The notes below the pieces were generated by a model that ran no database searches, was not told the origin of the DNA, and saw only the letters and a list, made by a program, of their open reading frames with translations. A DNA stretch of 64,000 nt. Origin: Flavivirga rizhaonensis (GTDB taxonomy: Bacteria; Bacteroidota; Bacteroidia; Flavobacteriales; Flavobacteriaceae). The stretch covers positions 124,001 through 188,000 of the forward strand of contig NZ_SRSO01000001.1 of the NCBI RefSeq assembly GCF_004791695.1, written 5' to 3'. This document shows positions 1-9,305 of this stretch, in pieces; the first letter of the stretch is position 1; each line of letters opens with the position of its first letter. Position numbers and translations under genes: made by a program.

Positions 1-2
1 GG

Positions 3-362
3 CATCAGGATGGAATATTTTTTGCCAGAATGGGCATGACAAACGAAGCTGCCGATTATAATACAAAAAAATTGCAGGATAGCCCACGTAGATTTCCAAC
101 CTTTTGGGGACCAGGACACGATTGGGTTCCTGACCATAATTGGGGTGGTTCTGGTATGATCGGTCTGCAAGAAATGCTCATGCAAACTAATGGAAAACAG
201 ATTCTTTTATTCCCTGCTTGGCCTAAAGAATGGAATGTTGATTTTAAATTAAATGCGCCTTATGAAACCACTGTTGAGGCAACTTTAAAAAATGGAGAAC
301 TTATCAAATTAAAGGTAACTCCAGAATTCAGAAAAAAGGATGTAGTTATACACTTTAAATAA
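3..362 (+). CDS. C-terminal fragment of a glycoside hydrolase (six-hairpin / GH95- or DUF5703-like)
   Basis: This is the last ~119 codons of a gene that begins before the window; the frame is open from the first complete codon at position 3 and ends in TAA at 360-362. The visible part contains WGPGHDWVPDHNWGG, then a stretch (QILLFPAWPKEWNVDFKL) typical of the tail of (alpha/alpha)6-toroid glycosidases such as GH95 and DUF5703 proteins, followed by a short beta-rich C-terminal domain. It probably acts on a polysaccharide in the periplasm or at the cell surface. The catalytic residues are outside the window, so family assignment is tentative. The next glycosidase gene follows on the same strand after 118 bp. 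Confidence 0.6.
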   Translation, partial: HQDGIFFARMGMTNEAADYNTKKLQDSPRRFPTFWGPGHDWVPDHNWGGSGMIGLQEMLMQTNGKQILLFPAWPKEWNVDFKLNAPYETTVEATLKNGELIKLKVTPEFRKKDVVIHFK

Positions 363-382
363 ATCTGTTTAAGGGTTTTTTT
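353..382 (+). terminator. Probable intrinsic terminator overlapping the stop codon
   Basis: CTTTAAA (353-359) can pair with TTTAAGG (368-374), with one G-U pair, and a run of seven T follows. The stem overlaps the stop codon of the upstream glycosidase fragment and lies before the next gene at 481. Confidence 0.45.
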
Positions 383-480
383 ATGTTTTTTAAAGAAAAA
401 TTTATAGTAAAAACGGATTGAGAACTTATTATACCAATACCAGTTTTATAGCATTAATTCTAAGCAAAGGTCAAAATTTT

Positions 481-2529
481 ATGAGAAAAACATTAATACT
501 ATTTGTTGCATTCATAATGAATGCTTTACTTTTTCCATATTTACTTGCTGGACAAAATAGCCAGAAAAATTATTGGAAAATTACCGACAAAAACGAAATT
601 CAATTCGATTTTACTCAAAAAGGCAATTTACCTTATTCCGATAATATCGAAATGGCAGGAAAAAGAGTTGCAGGTATTGTTTCTTATGCCGTTGATACTT
701 TAGGCAAGTTAACTCTTGAAAGAGAAATTTTCTTTCCTCAATTGCACGAGTTTAAGAATTCAGAAGACACATGGTTTCATGATTACCGTGCATACCTGCA
801 GGGAATCTATTCCGATGAGTTATTACCTAAACTATATATCAATAATGAAGAATTTGTACCAGGATCGTTAAGTAAAATTGCTATCAATGGAATTCTAAAT
901 TTTGAACATAAAACCTCAAAAAATGGTATAGCATTAACTCGAGCCTTGTTTCCATCAATGGATGAGAGACTTTTTGTAGAAATGTGGACTGTCAAGAATA
1001 CAACAAATTCTACATTGAATATAACATCAGGTAATAGTAGCCTTTCTTTTGAAGACTTTGGAGCGAAAGGGAAGTACAGTAGAAAGGTAATTTCAGAAGC
1101 ACCAGATAATTTCACTCTAAAAGCAGGTGAAGAAAAGAGTTTTGCCATAAAAATTATGGCAAAGATGGAGAATGAAGAATTTCCTTCAGAAAAAATTGAA
1201 GCGGTTTTAGAAAAGCGGAATGATTTTTTAGCTGAAATGAAGAAAACCTTGCAATTAGAAACTCCTAATGAGGCATTAAATACTTTATTTGAGTTTTCTA
1301 AAATTCGAGCATCTGAAAGTATTTTTGAGTCTGAACTTGGTTTAATACACTCTCCAGGAGGAGGACGATATTATGTGGGCATTTGGGCAAACGATCAGGC
1401 AGAATATATAAACCCGTTTTTCCCTTACTTAGAATATGATATAGGCAATCAATCTGCTATGAATACGTTTAGGGCATTTGCTAAAGAAACGAATCCTGAA
1501 TTTAATAAAATACGTTATTCCTTTGAAATTGAGGGACTGGTAAAACCCTTTTTAAAAGATAGAGGCGATGCAGCGATGATTGCCTATGGGGCAGCTCATT
1601 ATGCCATGGCTTTGGGAGATATTGAGATTGCAAATGAATTGTGGCCATTAATCCAATGGTGCCTTGAATATTGCCATAGACAGCTTAATGAAGAAGGCGT
1701 AGTATTGTCTGAGTCTGACGAAATGGAAGGACGAATTGAAACTGGAAATGCTAATTTATCAACGTCCTCGTTATATTATGGAGCATTAGATTTGGCAGTG
1801 CATTTAGGACGTTCTTTAGGTAAGCCTAAATCGGTTTTGAAGAAATATAAAGATAACGCTAAAAATTTAAATCAATCCGTCGAAAGTTATTTTGGAGCCA
1901 ATGTTGAAGGTTTGGATACATATAAATATTATAAAGAACACAAATATCTTCGACACTGGATTTGTCTTCCTTTAGTTGTAGGTATAAATAAAAGAAAAGA
2001 GGCAACTATAGAGGCTTTATTTGATAGGCTTTGGACTGATAATGGTGTACATGTGGAGAAGAATAGTGATAATGAAGAAATCAGTAAAATATTTTGGGAT
2101 CGAGGTACTTTGTATGCTTTAAGGGGAACGTTTTTTTCTGGTGAAGTTGAGCAATCATTAGAAAAACTTGTGCAGTTTTCTGAGAAAAGGCTCATTGGTA
2201 ATAGAGTTCCGTATGTAGTTGAGGCATACCCTGAAGGGGGGATGGCTCATTTATCAGCGGAAAGTGCTTTGTATTGCCGCGTATTTATTGAAGGTATGTT
2301 TGGAATTGTACCTACTGGATTAAAAAGCTTTAAATTTACACCTAGACTACCTGAAAGTTGGAATTTTATGGAATTAAATAATATTAAAGCTTTTGGTGAA
2401 GATTTTAGTATTAAGGTGACCAGAAAAAGAAGGAAAATGGGAGTAAAGGTTATTAAAAGAGATGGTGTGCTACTTTTTAATGAGACCATATCTACTGGAA
2501 GCTCAATAAAAATTAAATTTAAGAAATAG
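481..2529 (+). CDS. Secreted six-hairpin glycosidase-like protein
   Basis: A 682-residue protein when started at ATG 481, which gives a clean signal peptide (MRKTLILFVAFIMNALLFPYLLAG); an in-frame TTG at 418 would put 21 unlikely residues in front. The N-terminal ~240 residues look like a beta-sandwich. The rest (about residues 250-600) has the Trp/Tyr-rich helices of an (alpha/alpha)6 toroid, with SPGGGRYYVGIWANDQ and ESDEMEGRIETGNA as likely active-site segments carrying acidic residues. The C-terminus ends in a small beta domain. I recognise the fold class (alpha-L-rhamnosidase-related six-hairpin glycosidase) but not a specific CAZy family or substrate. It sits between another glycosidase end and an HTCS regulator, which suggests a polysaccharide utilisation locus. 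Confidence 0.65.
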   Translation: MRKTLILFVAFIMNALLFPYLLAGQNSQKNYWKITDKNEIQFDFTQKGNLPYSDNIEMAGKRVAGIVSYAVDTLGKLTLEREIFFPQLHEFKNSEDTWFHDYRAYLQGIYSDELLPKLYINNEEFVPGSLSKIAINGILNFEHKTSKNGIALTRALFPSMDERLFVEMWTVKNTTNSTLNITSGNSSLSFEDFGAKGKYSRKVISEAPDNFTLKAGEEKSFAIKIMAKMENEEFPSEKIEAVLEKRNDFLAEMKKTLQLETPNEALNTLFEFSKIRASESIFESELGLIHSPGGGRYYVGIWANDQAEYINPFFPYLEYDIGNQSAMNTFRAFAKETNPEFNKIRYSFEIEGLVKPFLKDRGDAAMIAYGAAHYAMALGDIEIANELWPLIQWCLEYCHRQLNEEGVVLSESDEMEGRIETGNANLSTSSLYYGALDLAVHLGRSLGKPKSVLKKYKDNAKNLNQSVESYFGANVEGLDTYKYYKEHKYLRHWICLPLVVGINKRKEATIEALFDRLWTDNGVHVEKNSDNEEISKIFWDRGTLYALRGTFFSGEVEQSLEKLVQFSEKRLIGNRVPYVVEAYPEGGMAHLSAESALYCRVFIEGMFGIVPTGLKSFKFTPRLPESWNFMELNNIKAFGEDFSIKVTRKRRKMGVKVIKRDGVLLFNETISTGSSIKIKFKK

Positions 2530-2965
2530 AAATTAACAACGAAGCATTATCCATATTTTTAAATTAATTTTCAATTGTAATTATCTGGTTTTTAGCTTTT
2601 ATAAGCTTAGTTTTGTTGTAAATAAAGGGAGTTCGATTTTAATGATGAAACTATTTTGTTAAAAATCAATAGGTTCCGTTCTTTGTGTTAGGTTGAGCTT
2701 TTCGGCTCCACTCAAGACAAGCTAAAGTTGAAACCCATTTAAACTTGTAGGTTTTTATTACCTTCCGACTTTAGTTTATACTGACCGTAGACGAAGTTAC
2801 TCAAGGCGACAAGCGACGACAATTTGTAAATTAGTGCTTAAAATAAGCTTATAGTTACTTCGAACTCACGTTAAATAATATTATTTTAATTTATTGAAAA
2901 TTTAAATAATGTTTCATTTACAAGGTTACTAAATAATTGTAATTATAAATTTTTACGTTAATTTA
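2530..2965. other. Intergenic region with short inverted repeats
   Basis: 436 bp between the glycosidase and the HTCS gene. Around 2690-2725 the motif TTGAGC is followed by GCTC and then CACTCAAG, making a small imperfect hairpin that resembles the dispersed repeats near 36-42 kb. I see no convincing gene, RNA gene or terminator here. The last ~100 bp are very AT-rich and probably contain the HTCS promoter, but I could not identify a good TAnnTTTG element. Confidence 0.5.
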
Positions 2966-5900
2966 ATGCGTGAGGGTTTGATTGTTAAAATGCTCCCTAA
3001 ATATTATATAATGATTCTTTCTCAGTTCAAAAAAAAATATAATTATTTAATTCATGATGTAAGTAGCACCAAAATAACAACATTTTGTGTGTTATTTACT
3101 TTCATAGTAGTTTGCAAACAAGGTTTTACACAAAATTTCAATTATAAAATAGGGGCACTCGCTAACCAATCTAATATTACGCAGAATGTTGTGTCGTCAG
3201 TTTATGTTGATAGTATTGGAGTCATGTGGTTTGGCAAAACGGATGGTTTATATAAATACAATGGGTATGATTATGAAATTTTTGTACCTACTTTTGATAG
3301 TGAAACCGGACTTAGCAATCCCTGGATAACAGATATAAAGGATTTTGATAGTTATTTAGTGGTTGGTACTAATAACGGACTGAATTTTCTAGATAAGAAG
3401 ACTCAAGTTTTTACCTATGTATTTCCTTCAGACTATAATTCTAATTACAATAATAATATTACCTGTATTAATGTTGATGAGAATAAGGAAATCCTTGTAG
3501 GCACTGGAAATAAACTTTTAGAGATATCTCCCAAGAAAGGAAAAGAATATGCTATTCGTGAGATTTATTTTGAAGGATTCCGCAGGCAGAATGAAAATAT
3601 TAAGATCTTTCAAATTCTTAATATTCCAGGAGGAAACCTAATCCGTACATCAAGAGGGGTGTTTTTTTTAGAAACATCTGTTCAGCTAGCCAAGAAAGTA
3701 TTTCTTAAATCAAAAAGCAATGTAGAATTGAAAAACTTCAATACTTTATACTTGACAAGGTCTAAAGTATTGTTAATAGCTACTGATGAAGAAGAATATT
3801 ATATTAGTCTTAACCGTAATCAATTAAAACAAAACAATGAATATCTGGCAAAACCCTTATCTCAGTTATATCCGAATTTACCTAAAACAAAGAAAACAAA
3901 TGTTTTTTTAGAGGACAACAATGATAATGTATGGATTGGCACTGAAGGAAAAGGTTTGTTTGTTTATAATAGGAAGACTTACACCTGGCAAAACTACAGC
4001 CGTAAAATGAATCTCGTAGGTGTTCTGAAAAATGATTTTATCAGAGTACTTTATCTAGATCGGTCTGGGATGATAATTGTAGGTACAGATGCCGGAATCA
4101 ATACACTCAACCCTCAAGAAAATGGTTTTCAACTTATTAATAGTATAAATAGCAATGATAAAGAAGAGGAGATATTAAATGTACACTCGATTTTACAAGA
4201 TCACGATAAAAATTTATGGATTGGTACAAGGGGAAAAGGACTTTTTGTAATTAGTAATAATAATAAAAATCAAATTAATATAAAACGTACTGGTAGTGTT
4301 TCTTTTGATCATATTAGATCGATAACTCAAGATAAAAAACAACAGATTTGGATCGGTACTCAAAAGGGTGTTTTTGTTATTAAAGAGTTGAAAGATAATT
4401 TAAATAACCTAGGTAGACAATTTAATACTTTGAAGCCAGAAGTTTTACCCGATGATTATATATATGCTATTTTGGAAGATAGTAATGAAAACAAATGGAT
4501 TAGTACGGATAGCGGACTATATATTTATACACCCGATAAGCAATTACTGAAGATAAATAACCTCCCTGCTTGGAAACAGCTAAATAATAAAACGATATAT
4601 ACTTTAATACAGGACAGTGAGCAGCGCATTTGGTTTGGGACATTAAATGGGATACTGGGCTATATAAATCCTGAAGACTATATAAATAAAGGTATATCGT
4701 TGATGAATCATTTAAAAACTGTCAATTTTAATATGATTACAGTTGTATCAAAATATAAAAAGTTCTACGAAAATTATTCGGTTTTTTCAATTATTGAAAC
4801 TAATAATAATGGAATATTGGTAGGAACTAATTTAGGATTGGGCAAAATAGACCTAAAACAAAATAAATTAGCCCCTTTTTTCGATACACCTATCTCATTT
4901 AATTCCAGAACGATTCAATCCAGTTATGTATATGGATTACTTTATGATAATATAAATAATATATTATGGGTTAGCTCTAATAAAGGTTTGTTTTCATATA
5001 ACTTTGATAATAGTGAAGAAAATAATTACACCTTAAAAGACGGTCTACAATCTTTAGAATTTAATGGGAATGCTGTCTATAAAGGTATAGATGGGAATCT
5101 TTTTTTTGGAGGAGCAAATGGTGTAAACATTTATAATACATCCCTTGAATTAAAGAAAAGTGAATTTCAACCTAATTTAGTGCTCACTAAACTTTATGTA
5201 AATGGGAAACCTTTGTCTCCTAATGGATCTCCAAAAGAACTAGAATCAAATATATCGTATGCAAAAAAAATAGTTTTGGGCGCCAAAAAAAATACTATTG
5301 GTCTGGAGTTTGCCTCTTTACATTTACCCTATTCCTCTAATAATTTTTATAGATGTAAACTTTTAGGAGTAGATAGTGATTGGATTGATCTAGGACATAA
5401 AAGATCAGTAAATTATGTTAACCTTCCTAAAGGAGAATATACTTTTCAGTTAATGGGGACTAATAATGATGGTGTATGGAATGCTCAGGAACTGAATTTT
5501 GGAATTGAAATTTTACCTGCCTGGTATGAAACCTGGTGGATGAAAACCTTATGGTACTTAAGTATATTATTAATTATAAGTGCTTTTATTTGGATATTAT
5601 TGAAGAATAGGGATAATATTAATGCATTAAAAATCAAAGAAATTGAGCGTAAAAAACTTCATGAGATTTATGAATCTAAGTTGGTGTTTTTTACGAATTT
5701 GTCACATGAATTTAGGACACCATTATCCTTGATATTAGATCCAATAAACAGTTTAATTAAGCAAAATCGTATTTATAAAAGTAATAAGGAACTATTTGAC
5801 ATTGTTAAGAATAATGTAGATAGGTTACGCAGGCTTATTGATCAAATAATGGACTTTAGAAAGTTTGAGTATGGAAAATTGTCTTTGAATTTTACAGAAA

Positions 5901-7276
5901 GTGATATTGTTTCTACCTTAAAAAATATTAGTGCCTCATTTACCTACTATTCTAAGGTTAAAAACATTGACTTTAAGATACAATTCCCTGAAAAGGGTAT
6001 ATTTATGTTCTATGATCAAGATAGAATTGAGAAAATTGTATATAATCTTTTATCTAATGCTTTTAAAGCTACGGCCAATGGTGGTAAAGTGAAAATTTCA
6101 ATGGGCGAATTAAATGAACAGAGCATATTATCAAATTACAGACGCTACAAATTGATATGCGGAGAAAAAAACTATAAGAACCTTATAAACCATGTTTATA
6201 TTAAAGTTGTTGACAATGGTATAGGGATTAATAAGGTCAATTTAGAAGATATATTTACTCGTTTTTATCAAGATGATGGTGTAGATTCAGGAACAGGAAT
6301 TGGATTATACATGGTAAAACAATTTACTGAAATGCATTATGGGTCTATACTGATAAAAAGTAAAAAAAACAGAGGCACTTCGTTTATTATTGTGCTACCA
6401 AAAAATAATGACCTTTATAAATCTGCAAAAGAGGGTGATTTAGAAACACCAAATATAGAGACGAAAAAACAGCAGATTCCTCAGATAACTGAACAAGATT
6501 TGATTGTCGTCAATAAATCAAAAGATCATACTATTGTGGTCGTTGAAGATAATGATGAGTTACGTGCATATTTGAAATTAATATTAGGCAATTATTACAA
6601 TGTTTACACAGCGAATAATGGACAGGATGGATTAGGGTTAATACAGGAAGAGAATCCAGATTTAATAATAAGCGATATAGTAATGCCAGAAATTAACGGA
6701 TTAGAACTCTGTAAAAAAATCAAAGAAAATTTTGAAACAAGTCATATTCCAATTATCCTGTTAACAGCTAAATCCTTTGATAATCAAATTGTCGAAGGAA
6801 TTGATTCAGGGGCTGATGCCTATATTACTAAACCATTTAATAAGGATATATTAATTTCAAAAATTAACAATTTAATTCAAGGAAGGGTAAAACTTCGCTT
6901 AATGTTTCAAAATGCTCAAATATTAGAACCCTCTAAAATTACAGTAACGTCAATTGACGAAAAACTACTCTATAAATTGAAGCAGACCGTAGAAGATAGG
7001 ATACAAGACCAAAACCTTACACTTGAAGTATTGGCAGAAGAAATAAATGTGAGTAGAGCACAATTATTTAGAAAAATAAAGGCCTTAACAGGGTTGACGC
7101 CTAATAATTTTATTAAATCGATTCGTATCAAATATGCTGCACAGCTTTTAGAAAACGAAAGTTTTAAAATAGCGGAAATAGCTTATCTAGCAGGATTTAA
7201 AGAAGCAAGTTACTTTTCTAGGTGTTTTAAGGAAGCATATGGGTGTAGTCCAAAAGAATATAAAAACTCTCATTAA
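2966..7276 (+). CDS. Hybrid two-component system regulator (HTCS), one-protein sensor kinase/response regulator/AraC
   Basis: A 1436-residue regulator that senses an oligosaccharide in the periplasm and activates transcription of carbohydrate genes. Domain order: N-terminal signal/anchor segment (about 35-56); two beta-propellers of Reg_prop repeats with recurrent IWIGT/LWIGT units (60-750); Y_Y_Y domain (about 770-850); transmembrane helix after WWMKTLWYLSILLI (about 856-878); HisKA with SHEFRTPLSL (phospho-acceptor His914); HATPase with YNLLSNAFKA (about 1026), DNGIGI and GTGIGLYM (about 1108); receiver domain with phospho-acceptor Asp1237 in SDIVMPEINGLEL and conserved lysine in TKPF; C-terminal AraC-type HTH (1340-1434). 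All catalytic motifs are intact. ATGs also occur at 2990 and 3011. Its neighbours are glycosidases upstream and amino-sugar genes downstream, so the inducer is probably a glycan fragment; this is inference. Confidence 0.95.
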   Translation: MREGLIVKMLPKYYIMILSQFKKKYNYLIHDVSSTKITTFCVLFTFIVVCKQGFTQNFNYKIGALANQSNITQNVVSSVYVDSIGVMWFGKTDGLYKYNGYDYEIFVPTFDSETGLSNPWITDIKDFDSYLVVGTNNGLNFLDKKTQVFTYVFPSDYNSNYNNNITCINVDENKEILVGTGNKLLEISPKKGKEYAIREIYFEGFRRQNENIKIFQILNIPGGNLIRTSRGVFFLETSVQLAKKVFLKSKSNVELKNFNTLYLTRSKVLLIATDEEEYYISLNRNQLKQNNEYLAKPLSQLYPNLPKTKKTNVFLEDNNDNVWIGTEGKGLFVYNRKTYTWQNYSRKMNLVGVLKNDFIRVLYLDRSGMIIVGTDAGINTLNPQENGFQLINSINSNDKEEEILNVHSILQDHDKNLWIGTRGKGLFVISNNNKNQINIKRTGSVSFDHIRSITQDKKQQIWIGTQKGVFVIKELKDNLNNLGRQFNTLKPEVLPDDYIYAILEDSNENKWISTDSGLYIYTPDKQLLKINNLPAWKQLNNKTIYTLIQDSEQRIWFGTLNGILGYINPEDYINKGISLMNHLKTVNFNMITVVSKYKKFYENYSVFSIIETNNNGILVGTNLGLGKIDLKQNKLAPFFDTPISFNSRTIQSSYVYGLLYDNINNILWVSSNKGLFSYNFDNSEENNYTLKDGLQSLEFNGNAVYKGIDGNLFFGGANGVNIYNTSLELKKSEFQPNLVLTKLYVNGKPLSPNGSPKELESNISYAKKIVLGAKKNTIGLEFASLHLPYSSNNFYRCKLLGVDSDWIDLGHKRSVNYVNLPKGEYTFQLMGTNNDGVWNAQELNFGIEILPAWYETWWMKTLWYLSILLIISAFIWILLKNRDNINALKIKEIERKKLHEIYESKLVFFTNLSHEFRTPLSLILDPINSLIKQNRIYKSNKELFDIVKNNVDRLRRLIDQIMDFRKFEYGKLSLNFTESDIVSTLKNISASFTYYSKVKNIDFKIQFPEKGIFMFYDQDRIEKIVYNLLSNAFKATANGGKVKISMGELNEQSILSNYRRYKLICGEKNYKNLINHVYIKVVDNGIGINKVNLEDIFTRFYQDDGVDSGTGIGLYMVKQFTEMHYGSILIKSKKNRGTSFIIVLPKNNDLYKSAKEGDLETPNIETKKQQIPQITEQDLIVVNKSKDHTIVVVEDNDELRAYLKLILGNYYNVYTANNGQDGLGLIQEENPDLIISDIVMPEINGLELCKKIKENFETSHIPIILLTAKSFDNQIVEGIDSGADAYITKPFNKDILISKINNLIQGRVKLRLMFQNAQILEPSKITVTSIDEKLLYKLKQTVEDRIQDQNLTLEVLAEEINVSRAQLFRKIKALTGLTPNNFIKSIRIKYAAQLLENESFKIAEIAYLAGFKEASYFSRCFKEAYGCSPKEYKNSH

Positions 7277-7920
7277 TCTAAAAATTCTCCGACCCTTGGG
7301 TCGGGGTTTCCCATTCACCTTTCCTTCGAAGAGGAAAAATACAAAATTTCGATTTTTGAGCCTAAAGTCAAAACCTGTGCTCAACTTAATTGGGTATGAA
7401 ACTGACGAAATACCCCTATGACTTGTCTCGGACTTGACAGCAGACAGGGATAATGGGTTTAAGGGTTTTTTTGATATTATTTTGTTAGTATTTAGTACTA
7501 TTTCATAAGAGAAGTTTAAGATGGTCTCTGTACTTTTATTAATAATTTATGTTTAAAGTGATTGAACTATAATCAGGCTAGCCTCGGAATAGTCTAGTTT
7601 TGAGAAATTTTTTATTACCAATGAACCATGTTTGTTTGATAGCTAATGATAGATTTAGATAGTGTTTTTTGTACGTTTATGTGTTTTAAATTATTAGTAG
7701 TAGAACATAATCTTCATAATTGATATTATTTCATAAGTAATTGATACATGGTTATAATTATTTAACCTATACTTAAGAGTACTTTTACTGGATAGTGCTA
7801 GTGCTCCGGTCTTAACTAACAACAGGAGATATTATAATTTAAAAGAATCAATTCAAAGGATAAAAAGGGCTGTCTGAAAAACATAATATATTTATATTCA
7901 TAAACAGTAATTTAAGTAAT
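7277..7920. other. Long intergenic region with a GC-rich hairpin
   Basis: 644 bp with no supported gene. Just after the HTCS stop, CCGACCC (7289-7295) and GGGTCGG (7298-7304) form a perfect 7-bp stem with a TT loop, followed by GGTTTCCC. The segment GTCGGGGTTTCC (7300-7311) recurs at 13874-13885 after another gene, so it is probably a dispersed repeat. A second T-rich stretch, GTTTAAGGGTTTTTTT, lies near 7456-7472. The remaining ~440 bp before the transporter are AT-rich and hold no structure I can interpret. Confidence 0.5.
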
Positions 7921-9252
7921 ATGCCAAATTTAAAAAATGTATCAGTTAAGAAAAACAATTTAGTGCCTATTGCTATTATAGCTGGACTCTTTTTTGTTTT
8001 TGGGTTTGTAACTTGGATTAATGGAGCTTTAATCCCATTTATGAAAACTATAAATGAGCTAACAGATGCTCAATCATATTTAGTAGCATCAGCATCTTAT
8101 ATTTCTTTTGTGGTCATGGCTTTACCTGCTTCCTATATTATAAATAAGATTGGTTATAGAAAGGGGATGTCTCTGGGATTATTTATTATGGCTATAGGTG
8201 CTCTGGTTTTTATTCCAGCAGCAGAAGCAAGAACCTATTGGGTGTTTTTAACAGGAATATTTATTCAAGGTCTAGGAATGACATTACTGCAAACAGCAGC
8301 AAATCCTTATATTACTATTTTGGGACCCATAGAAAGTGGTGCAAAGCGTATTGCTATTATGGGAATAGCAAACAAAGTTGCTGGAGCTTTAGGCTCTCTA
8401 GTTTTTGCTGCCATTTTATTATCAGGAATCGATGAAGTCAAGAAAAAATTAGAGAATGCTTCTATAGAGGAAAAAGGAGTTCTTTTAGATACCATGGCAG
8501 ATAGTATTTTTATGCCTTATTTAATTATGGCAATTGTGTTGTTTGCGCTTGGGATGTTAATTAGGAAAGCACCATTACCGCATGTTGAAGCTTCAGAATT
8601 TAATGAAACAAAAGATGGTGCTAGTACAAAAACAAATATTTTTCAGTTCCCTCATTTATGGTTGGGTGTTTTTACCTTATTCGTTTATGTTGGAGCCGAA
8701 GTGATTGCTGGAGATACTATAATAGCTTATGGGATATCCTTAGGATTTTCAGCATCAGATGCAAAATTCTTTACCACGTTTACACTTTTGGCAATGGTTG
8801 TAACCTATGCATCAGGTGTTATTTTGATTCCAAAATATTTAAATCAAGGAACAGCATTAAAAATCAGTGCCTTTTTAGGAATTGTTTTTAGTATCTGTAT
8901 TTTATTTACCACGGGGTTTACCTCGGTGTTATTTGTGGCAGCTTTAGGTATTGCTAATGCTTTGGTATGGCCTGCCGTATGGCCATTAACACTACAAGGC
9001 TTAGGTAAATTTACAAAAACAGCTTCTGCCTTATTGATTATGGCAATTTCTGGGGGTGCCATCATACCTCCATTATATGGGAGAATGGTTGATGCCAATA
9101 AACATGAACTTATAGCAAGTGGATTAAACGATGCTGATTCATTAGCAACAGCGGCAACTAATAGCTATTGGGTTTTAATTCCTTGTTATGTAATGATACT
9201 CTTTTTTGCTATTTGGGGACATAAATACAAAAGCTGGTCAAAAAACAATTAA
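7921..9252 (+). CDS. nagP: Sugar MFS transporter, NagP/FucP-like
   Basis: A 443-residue inner-membrane protein with about 12 hydrophobic helices. The signature of the glucose/galactose/fucose permease subfamily is visible: FGFVTWINGALIPFMK in helix 1, ASYIINKIGYRKGM in the helix 2-3 loop, and GLGMTLLQTAANPYITILGP in helix 4-5. It imports a sugar by proton symport. It lies 53 bp upstream of nagB on the same strand with no terminator between them, so N-acetylglucosamine or glucosamine is the likely substrate, as for NagP of other marine bacteria. The sequence cannot separate GlcNAc from glucose or galactose transport; the name rests on context. Confidence 0.8.
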   Translation: MPNLKNVSVKKNNLVPIAIIAGLFFVFGFVTWINGALIPFMKTINELTDAQSYLVASASYISFVVMALPASYIINKIGYRKGMSLGLFIMAIGALVFIPAAEARTYWVFLTGIFIQGLGMTLLQTAANPYITILGPIESGAKRIAIMGIANKVAGALGSLVFAAILLSGIDEVKKKLENASIEEKGVLLDTMADSIFMPYLIMAIVLFALGMLIRKAPLPHVEASEFNETKDGASTKTNIFQFPHLWLGVFTLFVYVGAEVIAGDTIIAYGISLGFSASDAKFFTTFTLLAMVVTYASGVILIPKYLNQGTALKISAFLGIVFSICILFTTGFTSVLFVAALGIANALVWPAVWPLTLQGLGKFTKTASALLIMAISGGAIIPPLYGRMVDANKHELIASGLNDADSLATAATNSYWVLIPCYVMILFFAIWGHKYKSWSKNN

Positions 9253-9305
9253 AAATACCCATAAAATAATATTAGATTTTTTGAAATAGATTATAAATTA
9301 AAGCC